Below, piece after piece: positions 16,567-25,489 of a stretch of DNA of 64,000 bases. Each line of letters starts with the position of its first letter. Position 1 is the stretch's first letter. Under the pieces are notes generated by a model. It was not told where the DNA came from. It made no database searches and worked only from the letters and a program-made list of their open reading frames with translations. The stretch is from contig JAFTXG010000026.1 in the NCBI GenBank assembly GCA_017461725.1, forward strand, positions 62,001 to 126,000, written 5' to 3'. Position numbers and translations under genes: made by a program. This DNA comes from Lachnospiraceae bacterium. GTDB lineage: Bacteria > Bacillota > Clostridia > Lachnospirales > Lachnospiraceae.

Positions 16567-19500
16567 TCAGGACAATCCCCACAGTCTGCGCAGCATCTCA
16601 ATCAGCTTTCTGATCATATCCGCTCGCTTCTGTACCTTATCCTCAAAACTCTCAGTGGTCTCCTCGTCAGGCTCATAGGTCTCTCCTGACTCGGGTGCTC
16701 CTGATTCGTCTTCTCCTGAAGACTCTTCCTCTGACGGCTCAGACGTTTCCTCCGCAGGATTTGACTCTTCGTCAGATCCGCTCTCCTCAGCGGGTACCGT
16801 CTCTTCCTCTACAGGGGCTGTCTCTTCCTCTGCGGGGGCTGTCTCTTCCTCTGCAGGGGCTGTCTCTTCCACAGATCCAGTCTCTTCTTCTGAAGGAACC
16901 GTATTCTCCACTGAGCCTGTCTCCTCCTCAGAAGGAGCGGTCTCCTCCGGCGATTCATTCGCTCCCGCCTCGGATTCGGTATCCACATCAATGTCAGCTG
17001 CCAGGGCGTACATCGCCAGCGAAACAGCCTCAAACTCAGGGTAATTCATCGCGGTGACTGCAACTCCGGATGCCTTATCCTTCAAAACACCCTCATCATA
17101 ATACAGCGTGGTAGACTCACCATTAATTGACTCAATCGTCACACCGTTATATTTCAGGCTGGTGAAGGAAGCCATGCCGCTGTCCACTGCAACCGCAACC
17201 TGTATTCTGCCATCGTCAAGCACAGGGCACTTGGACAGATCAATCGCGTAATACTGCTCTGTACCACTCACTGTCTGAGCTAAATCTGCCCACGCATAGG
17301 CATCTCCATCCTTGACTCCAAAGAGAATCTTTGCGTCCATACCGGCAGCTCCGGCTCCGAAGAACTCTCCCACATCCACTGCGTGGACCGCAATCTGCAG
17401 ATTATTCACGGCAGCTCCCTCAACCGGCTTCACATAGAGAACCAATGCCGCGTAATCCAGATCACCATTCATGTAAACCTCATTGTTAGGTCCCATGGTC
17501 AGGTAATCTGCCACACTGTCAACCTGATTTCCGGTATAGGTTTCGCCATCAATATCTTCACCGTTTCGATTCTCCGTCCAGGTAACGGTTCCGGTGGATG
17601 TATAAACGCTCTCATTGTCGTAATCCACTGCGGCAACCTGACCGTCTATGATCAGATCCCGGATCTGCGCAAATGTTGCACCGTTTTCGGTCTCGTTGTA
17701 ATGCTCATTGCCCTCGCCGATGGGCTGATAAATTCTCAGGCCATCGATATAAAGGTAAGTAGGGATGATCGCCGGCGAGCCATCAGCTCCCTCCTGATTA
17801 TAATCGCGGGCCGGGACCCCGGTGATCTCAAGAGTATATGTGCCTAATGTCAGACCATCCACACGGATCACCGGTACCTGGTAGATTGTCTCAGCACCAC
17901 CGTCGGCTCCGTTATCAAACTCCGTGATTACCGGAATCGTCTTTACACTATTACCGTCAGCATCCTTGACTCTGATGATCAGGGTCGCGGAGTCGGAGGC
18001 ATTAGTACGTCCGATCAGTTCAAAACCGGTACCCTTAAAAGTAAGAGAAGCCACCGTACTGTTTTCATTGATCGTAACCTTATAAAGGCTGTTTCCGCTC
18101 ATTTCATCATTGGCGCTGTCAGCATAGGTATCATCGCTGCCGTACTCGGTATCCTGATCTGCACTCTGGGTCAGATTGCCGCTGCCAATGGCCGTGAACT
18201 CATTCTCCTTATTGTATTTGATCGCGGGGAAATCATCCTCGTAATATACAACGTTGGCCGGCAGAACGGTCACACTCTTAAACATCTGAACCTCGTTGTT
18301 GATGTCAACCACTCCCAAATCCGACGGGGTATGATCTGACTCGTAAACATTCATCGCCAGCCAGATAGATTCCATCCCCTCCAGGAACTTGCCGGGTATG
18401 TATCTCAGGACATTGCCCTTCAGCGCAAATTTTCCATAGCCGTCTGCCGCCCCGTACTCCGATCCTTCTATCGCAGTGAAGCTGATACAGTTTGGTGCGT
18501 ACGCAGGCGTTTCCGTTCCAAGCGCCATCAGACCATTTTCGGTATCGCGGCCGGGAATGGTGAGCACATCATTTTTATACAGCTCATTGCCTTCCGTCAA
18601 TTCAACGCCCAGGCCGTAATCCAGTACATATACACTGTTCTCCACGTCAGTAACATTTGCCAGAACAGGAACAATCACCGTGTTCTTTTTCGTGTTGTGG
18701 GTAATCTTCAGATAGAACACATAGGAGCCCGCCTTCGGATAATTGACCGTGACGGTCGTTTCGGAGATCGCAACATAACTGTGTGTAATGGAGGTACCGT
18801 TGGCAGCCGTTACCTCAATGCTGTCAACATTTTCTGTCGTCAGATTCGGAACCTTTCCGGCCAGTACATTGTCGGTCTGACTGGCCGCTGCCAGAACATC
18901 ACTCACCAACTTCTCAAATGAAATTTCCAGCGCATGCCCTGCCCACTGATAATACATAGGGTCCGCAGGGACAAAAACACGCATGGTCGCCTGACCATTC
19001 AGCGTCTTGGACTTTGTATGGTTAGTTGAAGTGGTGAAAACCGTATTGTCAAACACACCTGCCTTGACCTGTGCGTCAGTCAGTTTATAGCCAATACCTC
19101 GAATCAATACGGTACTGTTTATCCACAGACCGCCGCCATTTTCAATCACCGCATCACTGGTAAGGCTTGCCAGGAATGCTTTCAGTGTATCGTTATCCCC
19201 AAAAGTTACGATTATGTCATCGTAATCCGGATGCGAAACAATTGCGGTCAGGTCACCGACTTCCAGCGTTCCGCCGTTCATATCATATACCCGACTTCCG
19301 GTAACGGTCAGACCGTTTGCCGGATCCAGCTTCACACCGATATCATTGTCGGTGAATGTCAGATTATGCAGATTTTCCGCTCCGTTGTTGGTAATCGCAA
19401 AGCCGTACTCAACCACCTTATCCTTGTCCACAATGCTGCCGAAATCCAACTGAACACCAGTCTGATAAGCGGTCTTTTGGGTAGTCATCGACGGGTCTGT

Positions 19501-21561
19501 GACATGAATATTGGTCTCTACACGAATATTTGCGCCGTATCCGTGACGCTCCATATAATAAAAGTCAAATGTGTAGGTGTTACCTTCCTCCAATGCAAGC
19601 TTTTTATCGCGCTCGTCCGTGCTTCCCGCCGCCAGATTCGCTTTCGCCGCATTGACATAGTCATTCAGACTGAACTTTGCCACATCGATGGAATGCGCAG
19701 AACCAAGATCCATCACCAGCTCGCCGTTAATGAACAGATACACATCGTCATCACCCTCGAAGTTGAAGAAAAGATCATCCTCCGCATGGTATACGAACTC
19801 ACCCTTGCTGACCATCACATAATTAAAGTTACGGTTTACGTAAGTATCCTTTGTCTCTGCCGTATTCAGAATACCGTCATCCTGATAGTAAACAGAGTGA
19901 GTCTGACCATCTGCGCTATTTCTGTCGGTCACCGGCAGGAACGGGTTCAGGGTGGTAGTACTACTACCCTCATAAACAAAGTGGGATTTGCCCGCCGCGC
20001 TGATGTTTTTGATGGACCTCGCCTCTTCATTATAATCAATTGCCATTTCAGCACTTTCAGGTGTCGCCGAAGTCGTAAATCCGCCGTCAAACACATACAC
20101 CTTTTCATTGGTCTCCGCATCGGTTCCTGCCGAGAGAACCAGATAGTCATAGGTATCCTGGGGCGTATTGTAGGAACCGGGCACGAAAATACTGTTCAGC
20201 AGGAAGTAGGCTGCATCATAATAGGAGGCGATATTTCCCTCACATTCCTCCCAGGTTCCCACCAGTTTTTTCCCGCCGGCAGCGGCGTAGGAGCCCATAT
20301 TTCCGTTGATGTGGGAACGCAGCGCCGTCGCCAGATCAGTTCCGCCGTACACGGAAGATGAGGTTCCCTTTACATAGCGATAGTTTTTCCAGCCATCCGA
20401 AGTTCTCTCCGGGATTTCCAGAGAGTGCTTCAGCAGATTTGCTACGTATGTCACGACCTCCTCTTTGTACACCGGGTAACCCTCAGCGGAAAGGGCGGAC
20501 TGTAACAGACCAACGTTGGCAATGCCGTTATCACCGAAGGTTCCTAACAGAGTGTAGCCCAGGGTGGTGATGGAGGACATGTCAATGGAGGAGAGGGTGT
20601 CGCCGTAGGTGTTCAGCTGATATACGGTATCTTTTGCGCCTTCATAGGTTGTGATTCCGTTGAATGCACTGCCACGACCATTTTCATCTGTACCATTATC
20701 GTTTTCATGACGCGAACCACGAAGCAAACCAAAACCACGGTTATCTCCGCGGTCAGAACCGTCGGTGAGGGCATATTCGGCAAATTTTTGCGCTTGGCTG
20801 CTGTCTGCAAACAGTGCTACATGAGCAATATCTATATATTCGTTCTTATTGTCCATCGGCAAAGTCGTCCAAACAGCCTTCGCATTGCCATAATCATCCC
20901 ATGTCTTTGCAAGTTCGCCCTGTTTTAAATCGTAAATCGCATAGGTCCAGTTTGTGGTTCCTTCACTCGTAAATGTATAATCTCCGGCAAGGTTATTCGT
21001 GTTATTTCTGTCAGCATCTGCTCGCTCCACAAAAAAACTGATCTTTCCGGAAGAAATGTTAGAGCGATAAACAAGAACCAAATATCGCGCATTATTCATC
21101 GACAGATCAATATCATTGGGCAGCAGCGCACCCGCACGTCCTTGAAGGCCGCCGGTTGTGCTATTTCCACTCCATGTAGCCCTTAAGAAAGAAGCGTATG
21201 CGTTGTCAGTATTGAGTGTATTGGTCGTACAGTTCCAAAAATTACCATACATCGAATTGGTTACATCACCGATTTCTTCCAGTTCTTTTGTGAATGAAAC
21301 GGCCCATGTCGCCCCAAAATCTTCCGGATCCTTTTCTGCATAACTCTCTGCATACTCAAAGAGCATACCATCCGCCTCATAATCATAAATCTTGATCGGC
21401 AGACTGATCGTATCTTCAGTATCAATATCGCCGGTAAGCCCAGTGCTGACATTTGACAGGTCACCCACAGCAGCATCTGCCTGCAGACTTGCAGTCGGAA
21501 CAAGCATAGTCAGTACCAACAGTAATGAAAGTATTTTTCTGCCAATACTCTTTTTCGTCAT
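16567..21561 (-). CDS. Giant secreted fibro-slime-type surface protein
   Basis: 1664 residues. Residues 1-31 form a signal peptide. The first 450 residues resemble a carbohydrate- or ligand-binding beta region. Around 520-690 there is a fibro-slime/PA14-like domain: FFNFEGDDDVYLFINGEL, MDLGSAHS and NTYTFDFYYMERHG are the tell-tale segments. Two or more further beta domains follow (DUF11-like text near 720-800, CBM-like near 1160-1290). Residues about 1530-1620 are a Pro-Glu-Thr-Ser stalk with repeated EETAPAEE units. The end is a basic amphipathic tail (KRADMIRKLIEMLRRLWGLS), not LPXTG, so anchoring is unclear. It is followed by the GH20 gene. Adhesion or glycan binding is inferred. Confidence 0.78.
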   Translation of the reverse strand: MTKKSIGRKILSLLLVLTMLVPTASLQADAAVGDLSNVSTGLTGDIDTEDTISLPIKIYDYEADGMLFEYAESYAEKDPEDFGATWAVSFTKELEEIGDVTNSMYGNFWNCTTNTLNTDNAYASFLRATWSGNSTTGGLQGRAGALLPNDIDLSMNNARYLVLVYRSNISSGKISFFVERADADRNNTNNLAGDYTFTSEGTTNWTYAIYDLKQGELAKTWDDYGNAKAVWTTLPMDNKNEYIDIAHVALFADSSQAQKFAEYALTDGSDRGDNRGFGLLRGSRHENDNGTDENGRGSAFNGITTYEGAKDTVYQLNTYGDTLSSIDMSSITTLGYTLLGTFGDNGIANVGLLQSALSAEGYPVYKEEVVTYVANLLKHSLEIPERTSDGWKNYRYVKGTSSSVYGGTDLATALRSHINGNMGSYAAAGGKKLVGTWEECEGNIASYYDAAYFLLNSIFVPGSYNTPQDTYDYLVLSAGTDAETNEKVYVFDGGFTTSATPESAEMAIDYNEEARSIKNISAAGKSHFVYEGSSTTTLNPFLPVTDRNSADGQTHSVYYQDDGILNTAETKDTYVNRNFNYVMVSKGEFVYHAEDDLFFNFEGDDDVYLFINGELVMDLGSAHSIDVAKFSLNDYVNAAKANLAAGSTDERDKKLALEEGNTYTFDFYYMERHGYGANIRVETNIHVTDPSMTTQKTAYQTGVQLDFGSIVDKDKVVEYGFAITNNGAENLHNLTFTDNDIGVKLDPANGLTVTGSRVYDMNGGTLEVGDLTAIVSHPDYDDIIVTFGDNDTLKAFLASLTSDAVIENGGGLWINSTVLIRGIGYKLTDAQVKAGVFDNTVFTTSTNHTKSKTLNGQATMRVFVPADPMYYQWAGHALEISFEKLVSDVLAAASQTDNVLAGKVPNLTTENVDSIEVTAANGTSITHSYVAISETTVTVNYPKAGSYVFYLKITHNTKKNTVIVPVLANVTDVENSVYVLDYGLGVELTEGNELYKNDVLTIPGRDTENGLMALGTETPAYAPNCISFTAIEGSEYGAADGYGKFALKGNVLRYIPGKFLEGMESIWLAMNVYESDHTPSDLGVVDINNEVQMFKSVTVLPANVVYYEDDFPAIKYNKENEFTAIGSGNLTQSADQDTEYGSDDTYADSANDEMSGNSLYKVTINENSTVASLTFKGTGFELIGRTNASDSATLIIRVKDADGNSVKTIPVITEFDNGADGGAETIYQVPVIRVDGLTLGTYTLEITGVPARDYNQEGADGSPAIIPTYLYIDGLRIYQPIGEGNEHYNETENGATFAQIRDLIIDGQVAAVDYDNESVYTSTGTVTWTENRNGEDIDGETYTGNQVDSVADYLTMGPNNEVYMNGDLDYAALVLYVKPVEGAAVNNLQIAVHAVDVGEFFGAGAAGMDAKILFGVKDGDAYAWADLAQTVSGTEQYYAIDLSKCPVLDDGRIQVAVAVDSGMASFTSLKYNGVTIESINGESTTLYYDEGVLKDKASGVAVTAMNYPEFEAVSLAMYALAADIDVDTESEAGANESPEETAPSEEETGSVENTVPSEEETGSVEETAPAEEETAPAEEETAPVEEETVPAEESGSDEESNPAEETSEPSEEESSGEDESGAPESGETYEPDEETTESFEDKVQKRADMIRKLIEMLRRLWGLS

Positions 21562-21645
21562 AACATTCCCCTCATTTCATCATATTTACATCACGCCGGT
21601 TCGGCGTACGCTTTTCTATTTCTCACTCTCAGCCTCGGAGGTTAG

Positions 21646-22659
21646 TTAGTCACTCCCCCGCCAGCTGATCCGTATAATTCGTGAACTATCCTCAGCATAA
21701 TGACCTGCGATAGTCTCAAGCGGAACTCCCGGTTCCAGATCGCCGAAATCCACCCGGTATGTAATACCGCCGAAGAAATTTCCATCGGTATGCACTGTCT
21801 TGTAATATACATAAACGTCTTCCAACGTCTCCGTTGTATTATTTATTGCGATGAGACTGCTCCCGTCAGCGGTGATAGTCACCTGATCTGTCGTAACCAT
21901 CACCGTATCCCTGAAGGACGTAATACTGTCCTCATAGGTGAATACGGAGTTGTCACTAACTGTCAGACGTGTATATTCCATAACCCAGGCTGACTCTCCC
22001 GCCGGCAACCCGGACACCACAAAAACTGCCGGTATCCCATCAATATCGTAGGTTAATACTGCAAAGTTCAAAAATCGATCGGAGTGATTTGTCACCAACA
22101 CAGCTGCGACATTCTCCACCAAATCATCGCGGCCATCCTCCACGAACTGTCCCGAAAAGCCTGCAAATCTATCACAGGTGATATCTTCGTAAGCCACCTC
22201 ATCTTCCGGCTCGGTCGGCTTAGTGTCCGACTGCGAATCATCCTCCGGCGGCAACTGGGACGCTGCCTCCGTGGTCTCCTCCTCCTGCTCCGTGGATACC
22301 TCAGGCGATCCCCCCACAGTTTCTTCCTGAGCGACAGTGCTCTCCGGCTCAGCCGGCTCCTCCGGTTTGGTCACCTCATCCAGTTCAGCAGGTTCCGACG
22401 ATGTCTCGCTCTCCGATTCCAACGCTGTAGTTTCCTTCACAGGCGCATCTGTCCTCTCCGCAGTTTCATTTGTCTGCGAAGGCGTTTCCTGATGCGCATT
22501 ATCTTCAGCTGACGCTTCTGTTTCCCCGCTGTCAGCAGTCTGCAAAATATCCTTTTTAGCCTCCTTTGGCCAAAAAAGCAACAAAATCAGTCCAACGGTC
22601 GCTGCCCCGATCAGCAACAGTAGTACCGAATTGCGTTTTATTCTTTGATATAATTTCAC
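21646..22659 (-). CDS. Membrane-anchored protein with acidic stalk, unknown function
   Basis: About 337 residues. A short basic cytoplasmic start (KLYQRIKRN) leads into one transmembrane segment (about residues 10-29). Residues 45-160 are a low-complexity Glu/Ser/Thr/Pro stalk, and residues 165-337 a predicted beta-rich extracellular domain with one cysteine. No catalytic motif was found. The GTG at 22659 is preferred because AAGGAG lies 6 nt upstream; a TTG five codons earlier is possible. It is 84 bp upstream of the giant protein gene on the same strand and shares its acidic stalk style, so the two may act together at the surface. Confidence 0.7.
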   Translation of the reverse strand: MKLYQRIKRNSVLLLLIGAATVGLILLLFWPKEAKKDILQTADSGETEASAEDNAHQETPSQTNETAERTDAPVKETTALESESETSSEPAELDEVTKPEEPAEPESTVAQEETVGGSPEVSTEQEEETTEAASQLPPEDDSQSDTKPTEPEDEVAYEDITCDRFAGFSGQFVEDGRDDLVENVAAVLVTNHSDRFLNFAVLTYDIDGIPAVFVVSGLPAGESAWVMEYTRLTVSDNSVFTYEDSITSFRDTVMVTTDQVTITADGSSLIAINNTTETLEDVYVYYKTVHTDGNFFGGITYRVDFGDLEPGVPLETIAGHYAEDSSRIIRISWRGSD

Positions 22660-22726
22660 TTTGTCTCCTTCCAAGCAAAATGCAGCATTGCACAGGTTTC
22701 CAAAAACAAGCGTTACATTCGATTAA

Positions 22727-22756
22727 AATATACACCCTCAGCGTACAATCATGCAA
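22727..22756 (-). promoter_or_regulatory. Possible promoter of the surface-protein/RiPP gene train
   Basis: TTGCAT and TATATT with an 18-bp spacer on the minus strand, about 65 bp before the GTG of the acidic-stalk gene. It is the only convincing promoter seen in the 22660-22961 gap besides the neighbouring terminator. Gaps between the following genes down to 11157 are all under 90 bp. Confidence 0.4.
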
Positions 22757-22902
22757 TTGATAATAGATGTAATCTTTGTCAGCCGAATTTTTTTGTGCTC
22801 AGTTCCATTTTTCATGCCCATTTTTGCAACATTTTCGCACTCATCCAAAATAATTTATTCTTTTATTCTGTTTGACCTTTATTATTATGGGACTTATGGA
22901 AC

Positions 22903-22939
22903 CCAAAAAAAGCCCTGTAGCTATCCACTACAGGGCTCC
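22903..22939 (-). terminator. Terminator of the parvulin gene
   Basis: A perfect 12-bp stem (GAGCCCTGTAG with CTACAGGGCT as its core) is followed on the minus strand by seven T residues. Confidence 0.85.
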
Positions 22940-22961
22940 AAACGATGGAATAAATCATAGA

Positions 22962-23699
22962 TTAACGAACATATTTTGCCTTCAGCTCGTCCGCCTTCTC
23001 CGTATATACCTGATTCTGTTTCTGCTGAACCAGATTGCTTCTGATCTGCTCAGAAACCTCAGCGAGAGGCATCACGGACGCCTGATTTTTCTTCTCCACC
23101 TTGATCAGGTGATAGCCAAACTGAGTCTTCACCGGTCCCACAACCGCGCCAATCTCCGCCTCAAAGGCGGCATCCTCAAACTCCTTTACCATCTGGCCGC
23201 GGCCAAACTCGCCCAGATCGCCTCCGCGTCCACCGGAAGGACAGGTGGATTTCTCCTTCGCCGCATCCTCGAAGGTCTGCTCTCCACTCACGATGGAAGC
23301 GAGAACCGCATTGCACTCGTCCTCCTCCTTCACCAGAATATGCTTCGCGCTGACGGTATCGCCCTTCTTGAACAGGTGAGGATTTTCCTCGTAAAATGCT
23401 GCGATCTCCTGCTCGGTCACCTCAATGCCCTTCAGGGTCTCTGCGATCGCCATCTGCGCCAGCAGATCCTTGCGCGCATTCTCCATGATACGCTTGAACT
23501 CATCGGTCTCCTCCAGCTTGAGCTCCTCGCCCAGCTTTGCGTAGGAGCGGATGGTCACCAGCTGATCCAGACAGTGATTGCGGAAATAAGGGTTGGAAGC
23601 GTATGCTCTCTGCTCCTGAGGCATGTTCTCAATAAAATGATCCACATCTGCCTTAGTAATATTTTCTCCGGCCACTACGGCCAAAATTTCCTGATTCAT
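22962..23699 (-). CDS. Cytoplasmic PpiC-type peptidyl-prolyl isomerase (parvulin)
   Basis: 245 residues. A SurA-like N-terminal helical region (about 1-110) precedes a parvulin domain (about 115-210) with the hallmark VSAKHILVKEE, CPSGGRGGDLGEFGRGQMV and TQFGYHLIKV segments. Unlike PrsA there is no signal peptide or lipobox, so it acts in the cytoplasm. AAGGAG lies 8 nt before the chosen ATG; an upstream in-frame start at 23726 has no site. It stands 80 bp after the hydrolase gene on the same strand and ends at a strong terminator. Confidence 0.9.
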   Translation of the reverse strand: MNQEILAVVAGENITKADVDHFIENMPQEQRAYASNPYFRNHCLDQLVTIRSYAKLGEELKLEETDEFKRIMENARKDLLAQMAIAETLKGIEVTEQEIAAFYEENPHLFKKGDTVSAKHILVKEEDECNAVLASIVSGEQTFEDAAKEKSTCPSGGRGGDLGEFGRGQMVKEFEDAAFEAEIGAVVGPVKTQFGYHLIKVEKKNQASVMPLAEVSEQIRSNLVQQKQNQVYTEKADELKAKYVR

Positions 23700-23779
23700 G
23701 TTGTTTCTCCTTTTGATTGCGGTCATATTTTCACAATGCGAGTATTATACACGATTTTGTCCCGCAGGACAAGACTGAC

Positions 23780-24664
23780 TTATGATATAAACTCATCAAT
23801 CAACCTGATGTAGCCATCCGGATTGAACATGATCGCAAGATGGCCGCCTTCCACCTCATTGATCACTCTCGGCCCGCTCATCATATTATACAATGCCATC
23901 TTGATATCGTCCGTAAATGTTTTGTCGTCCACCGGCTCGATAATCAGGACCTTGCCCTTCAAATATGCGAAATCCTCCTTGCGGTATCGTCCAAAATGAT
24001 TTCTCAAATCACCGAGCAGACGCGTCATGTGCACAAAATGCTCCTTGCTCATTTCCGGTTCCAGAATTTTAATCAGCTCTTTGATGGTCCTATATGCCTT
24101 TTTATCTCCCTTCAGATGTGGCTTAAACATCATCGGAAACATGGCCATCGCGAGCCCCATGGGCATCTTTCTATATTTTTCGGCTCTTTTCTCTTCTTTT
24201 TCTTCGTTGATCATATTGACGATGCACTTCATCCCTGCAAACGTCAGCTCCGTGGAAAACGAGGCCGTCGAGGTAAGAAGCAATCCACTCACAACATCCG
24301 GATGCTTTTTCGCAATAATCTGAGCCAGAAGTCCGCCATACGACTGTCCCCAATAATAGACATTCTCTGCCTTCAAATACCGAACCAGCGCCGCGATTGC
24401 GTCCGCGGTCTCATGATTATCCCGACAAAAAATCGGATACGGTATGGTGATAAGCGAATATTTGTCCATGAGACTTCTTAAAAATAAGAAAAATCCGTCC
24501 GCAAGCCCGGAACCTCCCGCCAGAACGACAATCGTGGCCTTTGCCTCTTCTTTCTTGTAATAACGATATTTCAGTTCATTTCCATTCAGCAAATACGTTT
24601 GAAAGGGTGCTACCTTATTGTAATATGCCCATTCTTCTTTTACGTTCAATTCCGATAACTTCAT
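23780..24664 (-). CDS. Alpha/beta hydrolase
   Basis: 294 residues. The oxyanion loop region is VVLAGGSGLADGFF, the nucleophile is Ser in GQSYGG, and a late His lies in EVEGGHLAIMF. The segment between about 145 and 205 forms a helical lid. No signal peptide. The start is 8 bp after the methyltransferase stop, with GAGGTGAGG as ribosome site, so the two are co-translated. The pairing suggests one small-molecule pathway, but the substrate is unknown. Confidence 0.82.
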   Translation of the reverse strand: MKLSELNVKEEWAYYNKVAPFQTYLLNGNELKYRYYKKEEAKATIVVLAGGSGLADGFFLFLRSLMDKYSLITIPYPIFCRDNHETADAIAALVRYLKAENVYYWGQSYGGLLAQIIAKKHPDVVSGLLLTSTASFSTELTFAGMKCIVNMINEEKEEKRAEKYRKMPMGLAMAMFPMMFKPHLKGDKKAYRTIKELIKILEPEMSKEHFVHMTRLLGDLRNHFGRYRKEDFAYLKGKVLIIEPVDDKTFTDDIKMALYNMMSGPRVINEVEGGHLAIMFNPDGYIRLIDEFIS

Positions 24665-24672
24665 ACCTTACC

Positions 24673-25329
24673 TCACCTCTTTCTCGCGACAACCGTGTAA
24701 ATAAATGTCGTAAGCTTCTCCCCTTTTACGATCTCAAAGCCATTGCGTTTCAGGTCGCGAATCGATTTATTCAGATACGAAACATTGCAGTCCCCCGTAT
24801 TGCCAAAACGGGTGTAAACAAAATTATCTATCATCACGCCGAACATCCTGAAAAATCCGACTCCGGTATCCGACAAAATATAAATCCCGCCCGGCTTTAG
24901 CACGCGAAAAGCCTCCTGCATCGCCTTGTCCGTGTCCGGATAGTGATGAAAGCTCTGAGAACAGGTAACCACGTCAAAGGAATTGTCCTCAAACGGCAGC
25001 CCATCGGATCTTCCCACAACAAACTCCGCACCGTCTATATTTTTCTTACCGGCCTGTCTGATCATTTCCGAAGCCAGATCTAATCCAACATGCTTTGCAT
25101 CATGTGTCTTTGAAAGCAATTCGATCAGGTAGGCGGTTCCACAGCCCACATCCAGCAGGGTTTGATACGTTTTGTCAGCCAAATAGTCACATATGTTTTT
25201 ACAGCTGATCTTTCCATATTTGGAATAAAGGATCGTGTCGGTTTCATCATATACCTTCGCCTGATTGTCAAACCATTCCTCAGATAATTTCACAAAATCT
25301 TTTTGCTTGCTTGTATTCGTTATTTTCAT
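24673..25329 (-). CDS. Class I SAM-dependent methyltransferase
   Basis: 218 residues. Motif I is LLDVGCGTAYL near residues 58-68, the acidic end of strand 2 is VGLDLAS, and motif IV is FDVVTCSQSFHHYPD; VLKPGGIYIL completes the UbiE/Coq5-like Rossmann fold. It methylates an unidentified small molecule. The ribosome site (GGGGAAATCGTGGT) is weak. It is coupled to the hydrolase gene 8 bp downstream. Confidence 0.85.
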   Translation of the reverse strand: MKITNTSKQKDFVKLSEEWFDNQAKVYDETDTILYSKYGKISCKNICDYLADKTYQTLLDVGCGTAYLIELLSKTHDAKHVGLDLASEMIRQAGKKNIDGAEFVVGRSDGLPFEDNSFDVVTCSQSFHHYPDTDKAMQEAFRVLKPGGIYILSDTGVGFFRMFGVMIDNFVYTRFGNTGDCNVSYLNKSIRDLKRNGFEIVKGEKLTTFIYTVVARKR

Positions 25330-25489
25330 ACCACGATTTCCCCGATATCAGTTAGTTTCTGCTAACCATTATAATTCCGTTTATTCCCTACGTCAAGTAC
25401 CCTCATCACTGCTATTTTTCTTTGAGCAGCATCATCTCCGGCACAAAATAGAACTGCCAATGCGTATCGCATCGACAGTTCATCGCACT

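Noticed and set aside
19231-20361. Plus-strand open frame of 376 codons opposite the giant surface protein
   Set aside because: Antisense to a protein with a clear signal peptide and fibro-slime motifs; no ribosome site and no recognisable domain.
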